DNA from: Mesostigma viride
Taxonomy: Eukaryota; Streptophyta; Mesostigmatophyceae; Mesostigmatales; Mesostigmataceae
NCBI GenBank assembly: GCA_009746045.1
Contig: RPFO01000755.1
Coordinates: 1-57,356, forward strand
DNA: 57,356 nucleotides
Reading direction: 5' to 3'
The notes under the pieces are model-generated. The model did not search any database and was not told the origin of the DNA. It saw only the letters and a list, made by a program, of their open reading frames with translations. Both the position numbers and the translations under genes were made by a program. Below, in pieces: positions 10,216-23,293 of this stretch. Position 1 is the first letter of the stretch. The number at the start of each line of letters is the position of its first letter.

Positions 10216-10746
10216 TGTCAGAATGTAAGACAGGTGGCAGGCTTAAAGATCGAATAATGCTTTACTGATTTTATATATTGACTTTGAGTCGGCGTACAAA
10301 CGGGTAGCCATGACAATTGCAGGGGCAACATTAAGTGGAAAAACACACTGTCGCAGTATCCGTCGATCTTAAATTAATCTACGGTATAAGTTAAAGTGCA
10401 TCCAGCCGCCACACACAAGTGGGTGGCTTACATCAACACTAAAATGATGCGTCAGATCACTAGTATGCAAGTACAAGGACATTGCGCCTCCAGGGCAGCA
10501 CTTAGTGAACATAGGGTCGGCGCGTAGCGCGGAGCCAGGCAAATTTTGTCAGACGGCTACAGTACCACTGGCTACAGTACCACTGGTTACAGTACCACTA
10601 GGGTACGGATGTCAGCTAACTAATATATTTAGCTAACTAATATATTTAGTAAAATGTAGAAGAAAGTAGTCATATAAGTTCCGGTATACCCGAAACTAGC
10701 ACACTCAATAAAAAGACTGTCAGGCATATTGGGGCATATCCTGACA
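10216..10746 (-). repeat. Element C 5' LTR (531 bp)
   Basis: Identical by eye to 7910-8440. It ends at CTGACA, followed by the CAGCC duplication at 10747-10751. Confidence 0.95.
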
Positions 10747-13700
10747 CAGCCGCCCCTTGCGTGCATGGTGTGTGTACATGTGTGTGCATCCTTGTCCTTG
10801 CGTGCATGGTGTATGTACATGTGTTTGCACTCGCCCCTTGCGTGCGCGGTGTGTGTACATGTGTGTGCAGCCGCCCCTTGCGTGCATGGTGTGTGTACAT
10901 GTGTGTGCATCCTTGTCCTTGCGTGCATGGTGTGTGTACATGTGTGTGCAGCCGCCCCTTGCGTGCGCGGTGGATGTACATGTGCGGGCAGTTGCCCCTT
11001 GCGTGCGCGGTGTATGTACATGTGTTTGCACTCGCCCCTTGCGTGCGCGGTGTATGTACATGTGTGTGCAGCCGCCCCTTGCGTGCATGGTGTATGTACA
11101 TGTGCTTGCACTGGCCCCGTGCGTGCGCGGTGTATGTACGTGTGTGTGCAGCCGCCCCTTGCGTGCGCGGTGTATGTACGTGCGTGTGCAGCCGCCCCTT
11201 GCGTGCGCGGTGTATGTACATGTGTGTGCATCCTTGTCCTTGCGTGCGCGGTGTATGTACATGTGTTTGCACTCGCCCCTTGCGTGCGCGGTGGATGTAC
11301 ATGTGTGTGCAGCCGCCCCTTGCGTGCATGGTTTATGTACATGTGTGTGCAGTCGCCGGCCCCGTGCGTGCGCAGTGGATGTACGTGTGTGTGCAGCCGC
11401 CCCGTGCGTGCATGGTGTGTGTACGTGTGTGTGCAGCAGCCCCTTGCGTGCGCGGTGTATGTACGTTTCTGTGCATGCCGGCCCTTGCGTGCATGGTGTA
11501 TGTACATGTGCTTGCACTGGCCCCTTGCGTGCGCGGTGTATGTACGTGTGTGTGCAGCCCCCCTTGCGTGCGCGGTGTATGTACGTGTGTGCGCACTCGC
11601 CCCTTGCGTGCGCGGTGTATGTACGTGTGTGTGCAGCCGCCCCTTGCGTGCGCGGTGTATGTACATGTGTGTGCAGCCGCCCCTTGCGTGTGCGGTGGAT
11701 GTACATGTGCGGGCAGTTGCCCCTTGCGTGCGCGGTGTATGTACATGTGTTTGCACTCGCCCCTTGCGTGCGCGGTGTATGTACATGTGTGTGCAGCCGC
11801 CCCTTGCGTGCATGGTGTATGTACATGTGCTTGCACTGGCCCCGTGCGTGCGCGGTGTATGTACGTGTGTGTGCAGCCGCCCCTTGCGTGCGCGGTGTAT
11901 GTACGTGTGTGCGCACTCGCCCCTTGCGTGCGCGGTGTATGTACGTGTGTGTGCAGCCGCCCCTTGCGTGCGCGGTGTATGTACATGTGTGTGCATCCTT
12001 GTCCTTGCGTGCGCGGTGTATGTACATGTGTTTGCACTCGCCCCTTGCGTGCGCGGTGTATGTACATGTGTGTGCAGCCGCCCCTTGCGTGCATGGTTTA
12101 TGTACATGTGTGTGCAGTCGCCCCGTGCGTGCGCAGTGTATGTACGTGTGTGTGCAGCCGCCCCTTGCGTGCGTGGTGTGTGTACATGTGAGTGCAGCCG
12201 CCCCTTGCGTGCGCGGTGTATGTACGTGTGTGTGCAGCAGCCCCTTGCGTGCTTTGTGTGTGTACATGTGTGTGAATCCTTGTCCTTGCGTGCATGGTGT
12301 GTGTACGTGTGTGTGCAGCCGCCCCTTGCGTGCATGGTGGATGTACATGTGAGTGCCGTTGCCCCTTGCGTGCGCGGTGTATGTACGTGTGTGTGCAGCC
12401 GTCCCTTAATTGCGTGCGCGGTGTGTGTACGTGTGTGTGCACTCGCCCCTTGCGTGCGCGGTGTATGTACGTGTGTGCAGCCGCCCCTTGCGTGCGCGGT
12501 GTATGCCAGTGTGTGTGCATGCCGGCCCTTGCGTGCAAGGTGGTGTGTAAGTGTGTGTGCAGCCCCTTGCGTGCATGGTGTATGTACGTGTGTGTGCAGC
12601 CGGCCCTTGCGTGCATGGTGTGTGTACATGTGAGTGCAGCCGTCCCTTCCGTGCATGGTGTGTGTACGTGTGTGTGCAGTTGCCCCTTGCGTGCGCAGTG
12701 TATGTACGTGTGTGTGCATGCCGGCCCTTGCGTGCATGGTGTGTGTACGTGTGTGTGCAGTTGCCCCTTGCATGCGCGGTGTATGTACATGTGAGTGCAG
12801 CCGCCCAAGAGTATGTACATGTGAGTGCCGTCGCCCCTAATTGCGTGCATTGTGTGTGTAAGTGTGTGTGCAGCAGCCCCTTGCGTGCGCGGTGTATGTA
12901 CGTGTGTGTGCAGCCGCCCCTTGCGTGCATGGTGTATGTCCATGTGAGTGCCGTTGCCCCTTGCGTGCGCGGTGTATGTACGTGTGTGTGCAGCCGTCCC
13001 TTAATTGCGTGCGCGGTGGATGTACATGTGCGGGCAGTTGCCCCTTGCGTGCGCGGTGTATGTACGTGTGTGTGCAGCCGTCCCTTGCGTGCGCGGTGTA
13101 TGTACGTGTGTGTGCAGCCGCCCCTTGCGTGCATGGTGAGTGTAAGTGTGTGTGCAGCAGCCCCTTGCGTGCGCAGTGTATGTACGTGTGTGTGCAGCCG
13201 CCCCTTGCGTGCGCGGTGTGTGTATACTGTGTGTGCATGCCGGCCCTTGCGTGCATGGTGTGTGTACGTGTGTGTGCAGCCGCCCCTTGCGTGCGCGGTG
13301 TGTGTACGTGTGTGTGCACTCGCCCCTTGCGTGCGCGGTGGATGTACAGGTGTGTGCAGCCGCCCCTTGCGTGCATGGTGTATGTACATGTGTGTGCAGC
13401 CGCCCCTTGCGTGCGCGGTGGATGTACATGTGTGTGCAGCCGAACCTTGCGTGCATGGTGTGTGTACCTGTGCGTGAAGTCGCTCCTTGCGTGCATGGTG
13501 TGTGTACGTGTGTGTGCAGCCGCCCCTTGCGTGCATGGTGTATGTACATGTGAGTGCCGTTGCCCCTTGCGTGCGCGGTGTATGTACGTGTGTGTGCAGC
13601 CGTCCCTTAATTGCGTGCGCGGTGTGTGTACGTGTGTGTGCACTCGCCCCTTGCGTGCGCGGTGTATGTACGTGTGTGCAGCCGCCCCTTGCGTGCGCGG

Positions 13701-16700
13701 TGTATGCCAGTGTGTGTGCATGCCGGCCCTTGCGTGCAAGGTGTGTGTAAGTGTGTGTGCAGCCCCTTGCGTGCATGGTGTATGTACGTGTGTGTGCAGC
13801 TGCCCCTTGCGTGCGCGGTGTGTGTACGTGTGTGTGCAGCCGCCCCGTGGTTGCGCGGTGTATGTACATGTGTGTGCAGTTGCCCCTTGCGTGCGCGGTG
13901 TATGTACGTGTGTGTGCAGCCGCCCCTTGCGTGCGCGGTGTAGGTACGTGTGTGTGCAGCCGCCCCAAGCGTGCGCGGTGTGTGTACATGTGTGTGCAGT
14001 TGCCCCTTGCGTGCGCGGTGTATGTACGTGTGTGTGCAGCCGCCCCGTGGTTGCGCGGTGTATGTACATGTGTGTGCAGTTGCCCCTTGCGTGCGCGGTG
14101 TATGTACGTGTGTGTGCAGCCGCCCCTTGCGTGCAAGGTGTAGGTACGTGTGTGTGCAGCCGCCCCAAGCGTGCGCGGTGTGTGTACATGTGTGTGCAGT
14201 TGCCCCTTGCGTGCGCGGTGTGTGTACGTGTGTGTGCAGCCGCCCCTTGCGTGCGCGGTGTATGTACGTGTGTGTGCAGTTGCCCCTTGCGTGCGCGGTG
14301 GTTTTTCGTGTGTGTGCAGCCGGCCCTTGCGTGCGCGGTGTGTGTACATGTGAGTGCAGCTGCCCCAAGCGTGCGCGGTGTGTGTACATGTGTGTGCAGT
14401 TGCCCCTTGCGTGCGCGGTGGATGTACGTGTGTGTGCAGCCGCCCCTTGCGTGCGCGGTGTATTTACGTGTGTGTGCAGCCGCCCCAAGCGTGCGCGGTG
14501 TGTGTACGTGTGTGTGCAGTTGCCCCTTGCGTGCGCGGTGTGTGTACATGTGTGTGCAGTTGCCCCTTGCGTGCGCGGTGTATGTACATGTGTGTGCAGT
14601 TGCCCCTTGCGTGCGCGGTGTATGTACGTGTGTGTGCAGCCGCCCCTTGCGTGCGCGGTGTAGGTACGTGTGTGTGCAGCCGCCCCAAGCGTGCGCGGTG
14701 TGTGTACATGTGTGTGCAGTTGCCCCTTGCGTGCGCGGTGTGTGTACGTGTGTGTGCAGCCGCCCCTTGCGTGCGCGGTGGATGTACGTGTGTGTGCAGT
14801 TGCCCCTTGCGTGCGCGGTGGATGTACGTGTGTGTGCAGCCGCCCCTTGCGTGCGCGGTGTGTGTACATGTGAGTGCAGCTGCCCCAAGCGTGCGCGGTG
14901 TGTGTACATGTGTGTGCAGTTGCCCCTTGCGTGCGCGGTGGATGTACGTGTGTGTGCAGCCGCCCCTTGCGTGCGCGGTGTAGGTACGTGTGTGTGCAGC
15001 CGCCCCAAGCGTGCGCGGTGTGTGTACATGTGTGTGCAGTTGCCCCTTGCGTGCGCGGTGTGTGTACGTGTGTGTGCAGCCGCCCCTTGCGTGCGCGGTG
15101 GATGTACGTGTGTGTGCAGTTGCCCCTTGCGTGCGCGGTGGTTACGTGTGTGTGCAGCCGGCCCTTGCGTGCGCGGTGTGTGTACATGTGTGTGCAGTTG
15201 CCCCTTGCGTGCGCGGTGTATGTACGTGTGTGTGCAGCCGCCCTTGCGTGCGCGGTGGATGTACGTGTGTGTGCAGCCGCCCTTGCGTGCGGTGTGTGTA
15301 CGTGTGTGTGCAGCCGCCCTTGCGTGCGCGGTGGATGTACATGTGTGTGCAGTCGCCCCTTGCGTGCGCGGTGTGTGTACATGTGAGTGCAGCTGCCCCA
15401 AGCGTGCGCGGTGTATGTACGTGTGTGTGCAGCCGCCCCGTGGTGCGCGGTGTATGTACATGTGTGTGCAGTTGCCCCTTGCGTGCGCGGTGTATGTACG
15501 TGTGTGTGCAGCCGGCCCTTGCGTGCGCGGTGTAGGTACGTGTGTGTGCAGCCGCCCCAAGCGTGCGCGGTGTGTGTACATGTGTGTGCAGTTGCCCCTT
15601 GCGTGCGCGGTGTGTGTACGTGTGTGTGCAGCCGCCCCTTGCGTGCGCGGTGGATGTACGTGTGTGTGCAGTTGCCCCTTGCGTGCGCGGTGGATGTACG
15701 TGTGTGTGCAGCCGGCCCTTGCGTGCGCGGTGTGTGTACATGTGTGTGCAGCTAGCCCAAGCGTGCGCGGTGTGTGTACATGTGTGTGCAGTTGCCCCTT
15801 GCGTGCGCGGTGGATGTACGTGTGTGTGCAGCCGCCCCTTGCGTGCGCGGTGTAGGTACGTGTGTGTGCAGCCGCCCCAAGCGTGCGCGGTGTGTGTACG
15901 TGTGTGTGCAGTTGCCCCTTGCGTGCGCGGTGTGGTACATGTGTGTGCAGTTGCCCCTTGCGTGCGCGGTGTATGTACATGTGTGTGCAGTTGCCCCTTG
16001 CGTGCGCGGTGTATGTACGTGTGTGTGCAGCCGCCCCTTGCGTGCGCGGTGTAGGTACGTGTGTGTGCAGCCGCCCCAAGCGTGCGCGGTGTGTGTACAT
16101 GTGTGTGCAGTTGCCCCTTGCGTGCGCGGTGTGTGTACGTGTGTGTGCAGCCGCCCCTTGCGTGCGCGGTGGATGTACGTGTGTGTGCAGTTGCCCCTTG
16201 CGTGCGCGGTGGATGTACGTGTGTGTGCAGCCGCCCTTGCGTGCGCGGTGTGTGTACATGTGAGTGCAGCTGCCCCGCGTGCGCGGTGTGTGTACATGTG
16301 TGTGCAGTTGCCCCTTGCGTGCGCGGTGGATGTACGTGTGTGTGCAGCCGCCCCTTGCGTGCGCGGTGTAGGTACGTGTGTGTGCAGCCGCCCCAAGCGT
16401 GCGCGGTGTGTGTACGTGTGTGTGCAGTTGCCCCTTGCGTGCGCGGTGTGTGTACATGTGTGTGCAGTTGCCCCTTGCGTGCGCGGTGTATGTACGTGTG
16501 TGTGCAGCCGGCCCTTGCGTGCGCGGTGTATGTACGTGTGTGTGCAGCTGCCCCAAGCGTGCGCGGTGTGTGTACATGTGTGTGCAGTTGCCCCTTGCGT
16601 GCGCGGTGGATGTACGTGTGTGTGCATGCCGGCAATTGCGTGCATGGTGTGTGTACGTGTGTGTGCAGCCGCCCCTTGCGTGCGCGGTGTGTGTACGTGT

Positions 16701-17274
16701 GTGTGCATGCCCTTGCGTGCGGTGTGTGTACGTGTGTGTGCAGCCGGCCCTTGCGTGCGCGGTGTGTGTACATGTGAGTGCAGCTGCCCCAAGCGTGCGC
16801 GGTGTGTGTACATGTGTGTGCAGTTGCCCCTTGCGTGCGCGGTGGATGTACGTGTGTGTGCAGCCGCTTGCGTGCGGTGTGTGTACGTGTGTGTGCAGCC
16901 GCCCCTTGCGTGCGCGGTGTGTGTACGTGTGTGTGCACCGCCCCTTGCGTGCGCGGTGGATGTACATGTGTGTGCAGCCGCCCCTTGCGTGCGGTGTATG
17001 TACATGTGTGTGCAGCCCCTTGCGTGCGCGGTGGATGTACATGTGTGTGCAGCCGCCTTGCGTGCATGGTGTGTGTACCTGTGCGTGCAGTCGCCCTTGC
17101 GTGCATGGTGTGTGTACGTGTGTGTGCAGCCGCCCCTTGCGTGCGGTGTATGTACATGTGAGTGCTGTTGCCCCTTGCGTGCGCGGTGTATGTACGTGTG
17201 TGTGCAGCCGCCCTTGCGTGCGCGGTGTGTGTACGTGTGTGTGCAGCCGCCCCTTGCGTGCATGGTGAGTGTAC
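10747..17274 (+). repeat. 40-bp satellite, segment II (6.5 kb)
   Basis: Continuous head-to-tail array; the phase is visible because the sequence repeats every 120 bases (three units). Variants differ mostly at GTATGTAC versus GTGTGTAC, GGATGTAC or TAGGTACG and at the CCCC spacer (CAGCCG, CAGTTG, CAGCAG, CACTCG). The interval 13.8-16.6 kb is especially regular; 10.75-12.9 kb and the last kilobase are more varied with short-unit deletions. It ends in GTAC (17271-17274), the target duplication of element A. Confidence 0.97.
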
Positions 17275-17729
17275 AGTTGGATGGAGACTAGGGACGACGA
17301 ACAACTGCGAAAGCTGAGAGCGAATGATGATTGTATTACAATAATACAATGAGAGAGAGATGAAAGCTGAGGGCTCAGAATGGAACTGGGCAGACTCGGA
17401 TGCTGTGGCACTCCCCAGTGCTACGCCTATATGCCTATGGCGGTGCTACCTGCAGCACACGACCAGTGGACAAGTGTACACTGCAATGCCATGCGACCAC
17501 GTCACTAGCAACCAGCTAAGACTCGGCCCGTCAGGCCCGGCTACACCGGACCTGGCGGGTCGAGCTAGCACCTAGGAACAGTCTGGCACTAACCGCACAT
17601 CGGTCCACATGACACCTCAGTACCGTACACCCTGCCGTACTGTACTGAGGTGTCCCGCTCAGCCGCGGTAGGCAATACGCGGCGCGCAGGCCGGAAATCC
17701 GTGTGTCAGCCTAAGCATCTCATCTAACT
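17275..17729 (-). repeat. Element A 3' LTR (455 bp)
   Basis: Differs from 25323-25777 at two positions by eye (A/C near 17359 and A/G at 17400). Coding-strand sequence just inside (GAAAGGAAAACATAATGGG) is a plausible polypurine tract. Contains a CACCTCAGTAC...GTACTGAGGTG inverted repeat near 17612-17653. Confidence 0.95.
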
Positions 17730-18794
17730 CCCATTATGTTTTCCTTTCAGGTTGAAGGCTAGCGACTTCAAGCCTGACCCTGCCCAGCTAGGAGACTGAC
17801 TCCAAGCTGACTGAGGTGCTGAGCAACTGACACCCATACTGCAACATCTGGACTGAAAAAGATGGGCCCCAGAACTCGTGCAATACTTGTGATGGCATCA
17901 CGTTTAGCTCAACATGCCCGGGGAGTTCCTCCTCCTCGCGAGCTCACAAGGGAGATAGCTATGCCTGTCTGCCTATCCAGGGAGTGCACCACCAGCCAAG
18001 AGAGCCTTGTAAAAAAATGCCAAGGTAACCGTTTAAGAGGTTCCATGTTGTTCCATCATCATCGCCCACTCAGAGAGAAAATACCCAGCCAGGCTGGGTC
18101 AACTGAGCTCAGGTTACCTGCAACCTGAGGAGTGACAGTGGACAGGTTTATTGCACCCTGCACTGTCCATGTTGTACCTGCACAACATGTGAGGACCAGC
18201 CACCCCTGCCCTGCACAGAGGGGGCTGAAGTCCGAGTGACAGGTGACAGGACTATGACATCCTGGACCTGGCCACATTGCACCTGCACAACGTGGGAGAC
18301 CAGCCACCCCTGCCCTGCACATGGGTGACTGAAGTCCTGGTGACAGGTGACAGGAATATTTCATCCTGCACCTGTGCTGAGCACGTTGTACTAGACAACA
18401 TGACAGCACCCATGCCTGTACTGCCACTGAACAGTAAGGCCAGGTGGCCCAGGATAGCCACAGTGAACTGGGGTCCTGGGTAACCACCTGTCAAGGGAGC
18501 TTTGACCCTCCACTTGAATGGGGGCACCTGAGCCACTGAGCTCAAGGCCATTCCACCAAGGCATACGCCCTAGGGAATAAAGGTGTGAGATACATCCCAT
18601 GCCCACCTATGAAGGTGTGCATAACGAAATTCCATGGTGTTGAGAAAATCAAAACAGATTTTATTGGGCATAGGGCACGCAGATGTATGAAAACAGACTC
18701 CAACCAACCCCCCTTGCTGGAAGCCACAACCTACCCCTTGGACCTGCCCAAGGGGTACTGGGTGACCTAGGCGGCCCTGGTGAACAGGACCCTG
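17730..18794 (-). other. Element A 3' untranslated interior with tandem repeats
   Basis: No gene. About 18150-18400 holds roughly two and a half copies of a unit of about 104 bp (CCTGCACAAC, GACCAGCCACCCCTGCCCTG, GGTGACAGGTGACAGGA landmarks). Confidence 0.7.
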
Positions 18795-20270
18795 CTAGGC
18801 GTCCCCCCTATGGGGCAGGGTTGCCTGCTTGCCATAGGGGTTCATCAAGTGGTACAACAGCTGATATTGTTCAGCTGCCTGCTGAGGCACTTTAGTGAGT
18901 GCATCAGCAGCGTTGTGTTTGTCCTCCACGTGACGGGTGGACTCCCAGTAGGTGGACTCCTGTTTCAGGACCACCCAGTCAAGATCAGTGTGGACAGCAT
19001 AGGGGTTAGCAAGGAAACTGAGGACTGACTGACTGTCAGTGAGCAAGTGTGCCACCACCCCAGCATTGCTGCCTGCTTGCATCTGCAACCAAACCAGCAC
19101 ATGATTCAAGTACCTGGCATGAAGCACTGCTGACACCACTGCCCTGCACTCAGCAGCATTGCTGCTGACAGCCTTGCGTCTATGCAACCGGCTGTACCAT
19201 GAAATGAGAGACAAGGGTGCATCATCATTCTGCACAAAATACAAGCCTGACTCCCTTGCCTGCATCTTGGTAATCTGCCTGGACTCCATGGAACTATCCA
19301 TCATAGCTTGGATGTGAATGGTTTTGTGGAGATCCAAGGAGTGCAAGATAAGGGGAGGGCCCTCCTGGAGAGTTTTGGTGATGGCTTTGTGACCTACTTG
19401 CATCAAGACATCATCATCAACTCTGCTAACCACAGCCAGGTGAGGTGCACACGTTGAGCACAACCACCCCAGCTTGCCTCTAATGGTAGGACAGGCTCCA
19501 GGTTTGATTTTTGTTTGCAAAACCTCCAAGCAGCTGTGCATGTAATCATTGGGAGAGTAGAGTGCACACACCCACTGGTTTTGATGCTGCTGGAGTTGTA
19601 ACATTGTGCCACAAAATTTTATGGCAGTGGTGCCCAGCTCTACTTGCTTGCCAATCTCAAAATGCTGTGACACTTGTTGAATAAAATCATCCACAGCACG
19701 CCTTGGCCCAGCAATCAGCTGATCATCCCCATGCCACACAAAGGTGAGAATGCCATGAGGGTGTGGGACCACAAAGAAGCAAGGGTCTATGTCATCATAT
19801 CTAGCCCCTAACTTTTCAAACACAGCCTGAGCTGACATCCTGAAAATGCGAGGAGCTGATTGCAGCCCTTCAACACCTATGTTAGCTTTCAGGTACTGCT
19901 GAGGGATGTGTTTTGCCCAAACTCTGGGAGTGGAGACTACGTACACCTGACCATGCCACACTTGTTGTGCTATCTCAGGTGAGCCTTTCAGGAAAGCCCT
20001 TTTAATGTCTGTAGCCTTACAGATATAGTCATCCCCATCATTGAGATGACCCACAAAGACAGACAGCAAGATTTTTAGGGATGTTTGCTGAATGCCTGGC
20101 GTGTACAACTCTGCCTCTGTCAGATCAGTGGTGCCCTTGAACTCTGTCACACAAGGTCTAGCATGAAAGATGACTGACCCATCTGCTGCTGGCTTATGTT
20201 TACACACAAACTTCAGGCGCAAGTGCTTGCACCCTGCAGGCTTTTTGTCAATAGGTGTGACAGGGGAGTA
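18795..20270 (-). pseudogene. Element A reverse transcriptase and RNase H (frameshifted from upstream pol)
   Basis: The frame opens near 20270 (reads SPVTPIDKKPAG then LRLKFVCKHK) and continues to the stop at 18795; no ATG is needed because it is the 3' part of a polyprotein. RT motifs: CVTEFKG, LYTPGIQQTS, TDIKRAFLKG (catalytic Asp), GVEGLQSAP and VWHGDDQLIAG, where HGDD stands in place of the usual copia YVDD. RNase H follows: MMDSSMES, SSNAAECRAV (Glu), LLTDSQSVLSFL (Asp) and HNAADALTK. It makes cDNA and degrades the RNA template. Both domains look intact and complete. The preceding pol frame ends at 20213 in another register, so a single-base indel near 20270-20290, or frameshifting during translation, separates them. 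Confidence 0.88.
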
Positions 20271-22555
20271 TGAGAAGGACTAAGAGGATCTGGCACTACC
20301 CATTCTTCCCTGGCCTTGTTAAAGGCCTCCACCCATTTTAGGAATCCTATGTGTGTGCGACAGTCTTGCTCTATCTGTTCATAAGAAAGAGGAGACATTT
20401 TAGCCACATCATGCTTGCCCAATCCAAATGAGTTGGGATGAAGTTTTTGGTTGTGAACCAGGTCTGCCACACAGGGTTCTTGCCCTGGGGCATACTTGGG
20501 TGTAGCAAATTTTACAGAAGCAATGTTGGTGTTAAGAAGTTTTTCAAGAGAAATTTTGAAATGATTCAGATCAACACCACCCATGTCCTGGATGGATAGT
20601 CTATCACTGGATATGAGGACACCAGGGTAACAGAGAAAAGGATCCCCCAACAAAGCATTCCCTTTATAACCTTCCAATACCTGAAAAGGAGTGGGGATAC
20701 CGAGTATAGTCAACATGACCTGACCTAATACCTTGAGGGATGACTGCCCTGAGAAATCAGCCACATGGTGCCAGGGTGAAGGTTCCAAAGGCAAATGGGG
20801 CACAGCCAGGGCACTGATAATGCTGACCTGGGCTTGTGTGTCCACTGCAACCATAAATGGGCTATTGTCATTCTGCCCAACCTTCCCCACCTTAGCTGAT
20901 CCTGCAGCAGTTTGAGCTTTGGCTCTATGAGCTGCTTGTAAAATGCGAACAGCGTCTGCTAGGCTGCGTTTGGAAGGTGCAGCTAGTGGCTGAGCTATGT
21001 TCACACTTGTAGAGGTGATAGGTTGCTGATCACCTGTTTTGCCAATGTGACCCTCTGCTGCAGGGGGCCAATCCTGCAGTGACTGCCTGCAATCATCAAG
21101 GGTGACCTGGGTGTCACAGTGGGTGTGGCTCTCACACTCACCAGTGGGTGTTCCAAACAACCACTCACTGGGCAACGCTGGGATGCCAGGCAACTGTACA
21201 GGGCTGTCGGCCAACAGCTCTTCCTCCTCTGCCACGTCTGACACAGTTGGAAAATACAATTTCATCCTGTGAGGTGAACACCTGTGAATTTTTCCCGTGT
21301 CATTGTGTTTAACTAACACTGTCCTGCCAGTGGTGTTAAACTTTAGGATGGTGGCTGGCCCATGCCAGGTACCCACCTTGCCTAGTCCCGACTCCTTGTA
21401 GAATAGGACCTGATCCCCTTCTCTGAAGGTGGGACGTGGATGCTTTGCATCCTTGACAGCTAACCTGCTAGCTGTCTGTGCTCGCTGTGCGTTGTAGAGG
21501 GCTAGTACCTCAGGTGGATAAATGCCTGCATGCAATCCATCTGGTGTAATGACCACCCCTTGTGGGGTTTTCATGAGTGGCCTCCTGTTGAGGACTTGGC
21601 ACAACCTGGTGGACCACAGAGCTCTGTCAGCATAGGACCCACTGTCAGCCAGCAGATTGCCATCTTCTTTGGCTACAAGGGTTTTAATGGACCTGATGGC
21701 CCTTTCAATAATGCCTTGCCTCTCATGATCTTCTAGCCCAGCCAGATCAATAGCCTCACACCCTGGTTCATTGGCAAGACATGTGAACTGCTGATCCAGT
21801 AACAATGCCTCCACAGGGTAGTACCTGGCCTGAGCAATCAAGAGAGCCCTGAGCAACTGTGTCTTGTCCATTCCAGGTAATGGTTCAATGGTTGTGTACC
21901 TTGACCATGCATCTTTAAGTGCCAAGTAAGATTGTCCTTTGATATGAAAGACATCTCCTACCACCCTGCCCTTGCTCTTAGGTGGGGTAGCTACATGCCA
22001 CTTAGGGGGTTTGGGTGCATTGAACTGACAATGCTGGCAGTGGGATCTGACCACCTGGCATGCACGTCTGAGTGCTGCCCCCCCTATTGCTGCTGCCACC
22101 ACCTCTGCACTCACTTCATGCCCATAAAGGAAATGCAACTGCAAAGCAAGCTCCTGAAAACTGATCTGAGCATCCTCTGCTGGGGACACTCTGCACACCT
22201 TGGGAACCATAGATGTGAAGGTTGGTTTAGAGACATAATCTTCTGAAACCAGCTGTAGCACCTTTCCAGAACTGCTCACTGCTCTGACAGTGGGGCATGC
22301 AGAAGAAGAAGGTGAAGCAGGCACACTCAAGCCAGCATGAGAGGGAGACTCACACTTCTTGCCGTAAGGAGGCCGCTTGCAGTCCTTGGGGTCACCGTGG
22401 GGCGGCCCGTGGCACTTGTGGCACAGGACGTCCAAATGCCCCAGCTCGTCCACGTTCTTGCGGCAGGTGGGCCGCAGGTGGTACTTCATGCCACAGCGGG
22501 TGCACCGCTGAGAAGACTTGTCCTCCTTGTCCTGCTTCTTGTTGTTGTTGTTGTT

Positions 22556-22603
<48 letters not shown>

Positions 22604-23293
22604 ACTGTTGTTGTTGTTGTTGCTGGAGCTGCCCCCCTTGGAGGGAGACTGCCCCTTACCCTTGCCCTTGCCCCAGCCCCTGCCCTTGCCCTTGCCCTTG
22701 CCCTTGCCCTTGCCCTTGCCCTTAAACATTTGTCCCAGCAGGGACTTGACTTCTGCCATAGTGACAGGTCTCTTGCTCCTGTCTTCCCTCTCCCTATCCT
22801 CCTCCTCCCTCTCTTCCCCCCTGACCCTCTTTACAGAGGTGCCCATGGCCCCCTGGCTAAGGGGAGCCAAGGCCAGCTTGATATAATCCAATGCCTCCTT
22901 CATGTCCTCCCAGTACTTTGCCATTCCTGTTGCAAGCATAGCGTAGGTGTTTTTGTCAAGTTTGAGTTTCTCAAGGAAGGAACGCAGCAAGAACTTGTGA
23001 TCTAGCTGCTGGACATCAGGACGTGCTTTGATGGCTAGCTCATATTTCTTTGTCTCAGCCACATAGTCCACTGATGTGACCCTGTATTCCTCTACCCACC
23101 TGAATGCCCCATAGATGTCCACAGATGAGGGGGTGGAGAGGAGGTCAGTTAGCTCCTTCATGAAAGCCTCCCAAACTGCCCTAGCCTGCGTGTCCTGCCA
23201 CTTGGGATACCTACGCTGGAAGACAAGAATGAGATTCTGAATCTGAGAAGAGGACTGATGGTAAAATCCCCCTGCATGAGAGATCCAAACCAA
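20213..23293 (-). pseudogene. Element A gag C-terminus, integrase and retropepsin-like domain
   Basis: A 1026-codon open frame. Residues 1-180: capsid end (RRYPKWQDTQARAVWEAF). Then an E/R-rich stretch, GK repeats and an Asn run coded by an AAC microsatellite. A CCHC knuckle at 264-277 (C-TRC-GMKY-H-LRPT-C). Integrase: HFLYGH and CQHC zinc-binding pairs, catalytic D447, D500 and E530, then a C-terminal segment (GTWHGPATIL, RCSPHRMKL). After integrase comes a retropepsin-like domain, AVDTQAQVSII (D818-T-Q), DFSGQSSLKVLG and NALLGDPFL. Usual copia order is protease before integrase, and the usual motif is D[ST]G, so both order and active site are odd; element B shows the same. The beginning is joined to upstream gag by a frameshift within 23158-23293 and the end to RT by another. 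Confidence 0.85.
22543..22625. repeat. Trinucleotide (TTG)n microsatellite inside gag
   Basis: More than 20 TTG units on the plus strand encode a long Asn run in element A gag. A CCCTTG hexamer run (about 22665-22725) encodes the neighbouring Lys-Gly repeat. Both are slippage-prone, low-complexity spacers before the zinc knuckle. Confidence 0.95.

Larger units (their letters stand above)
7910..10746 (-). mobile_element. Element C: non-autonomous gag-only LTR retrotransposon (TR-GAG type)
   Basis: Two 531-bp LTRs, identical by eye, bound a 1.8-kb interior with a single gag ORF on the minus strand and no integrase, protease or RT. The LTRs have canonical TG...CA ends with short inverted termini (TGTCAG...CTGACA). 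The element is flanked by a CAGCC duplication (7905-7909 and 10747-10751) taken from the satellite. A primer-binding site and a G-rich polypurine tract sit at the expected inner LTR edges. The structure matches non-autonomous TR-GAG elements described in plants, which depend on a partner's enzymes. Identical LTRs indicate a very recent insertion. Confidence 0.92.

Noticed and set aside
12837-17411. A 1524-codon minus frame ending across the satellite and LTR of element A
   Set aside because: Pure satellite translation that runs into an LTR; composition artefact.
20213-20290. Programmed frameshift between protease and RT in element A
   Set aside because: No slippery heptamer recognised, and element B reads through the same junction in one frame; a plain indel is simpler.
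22297-23005. Plus-strand Leu/Cys/Pro-rich frames opposite element A gag
   Set aside because: They are the complement of the Asn and Lys-Gly repeats in gag; the coding strand is minus.
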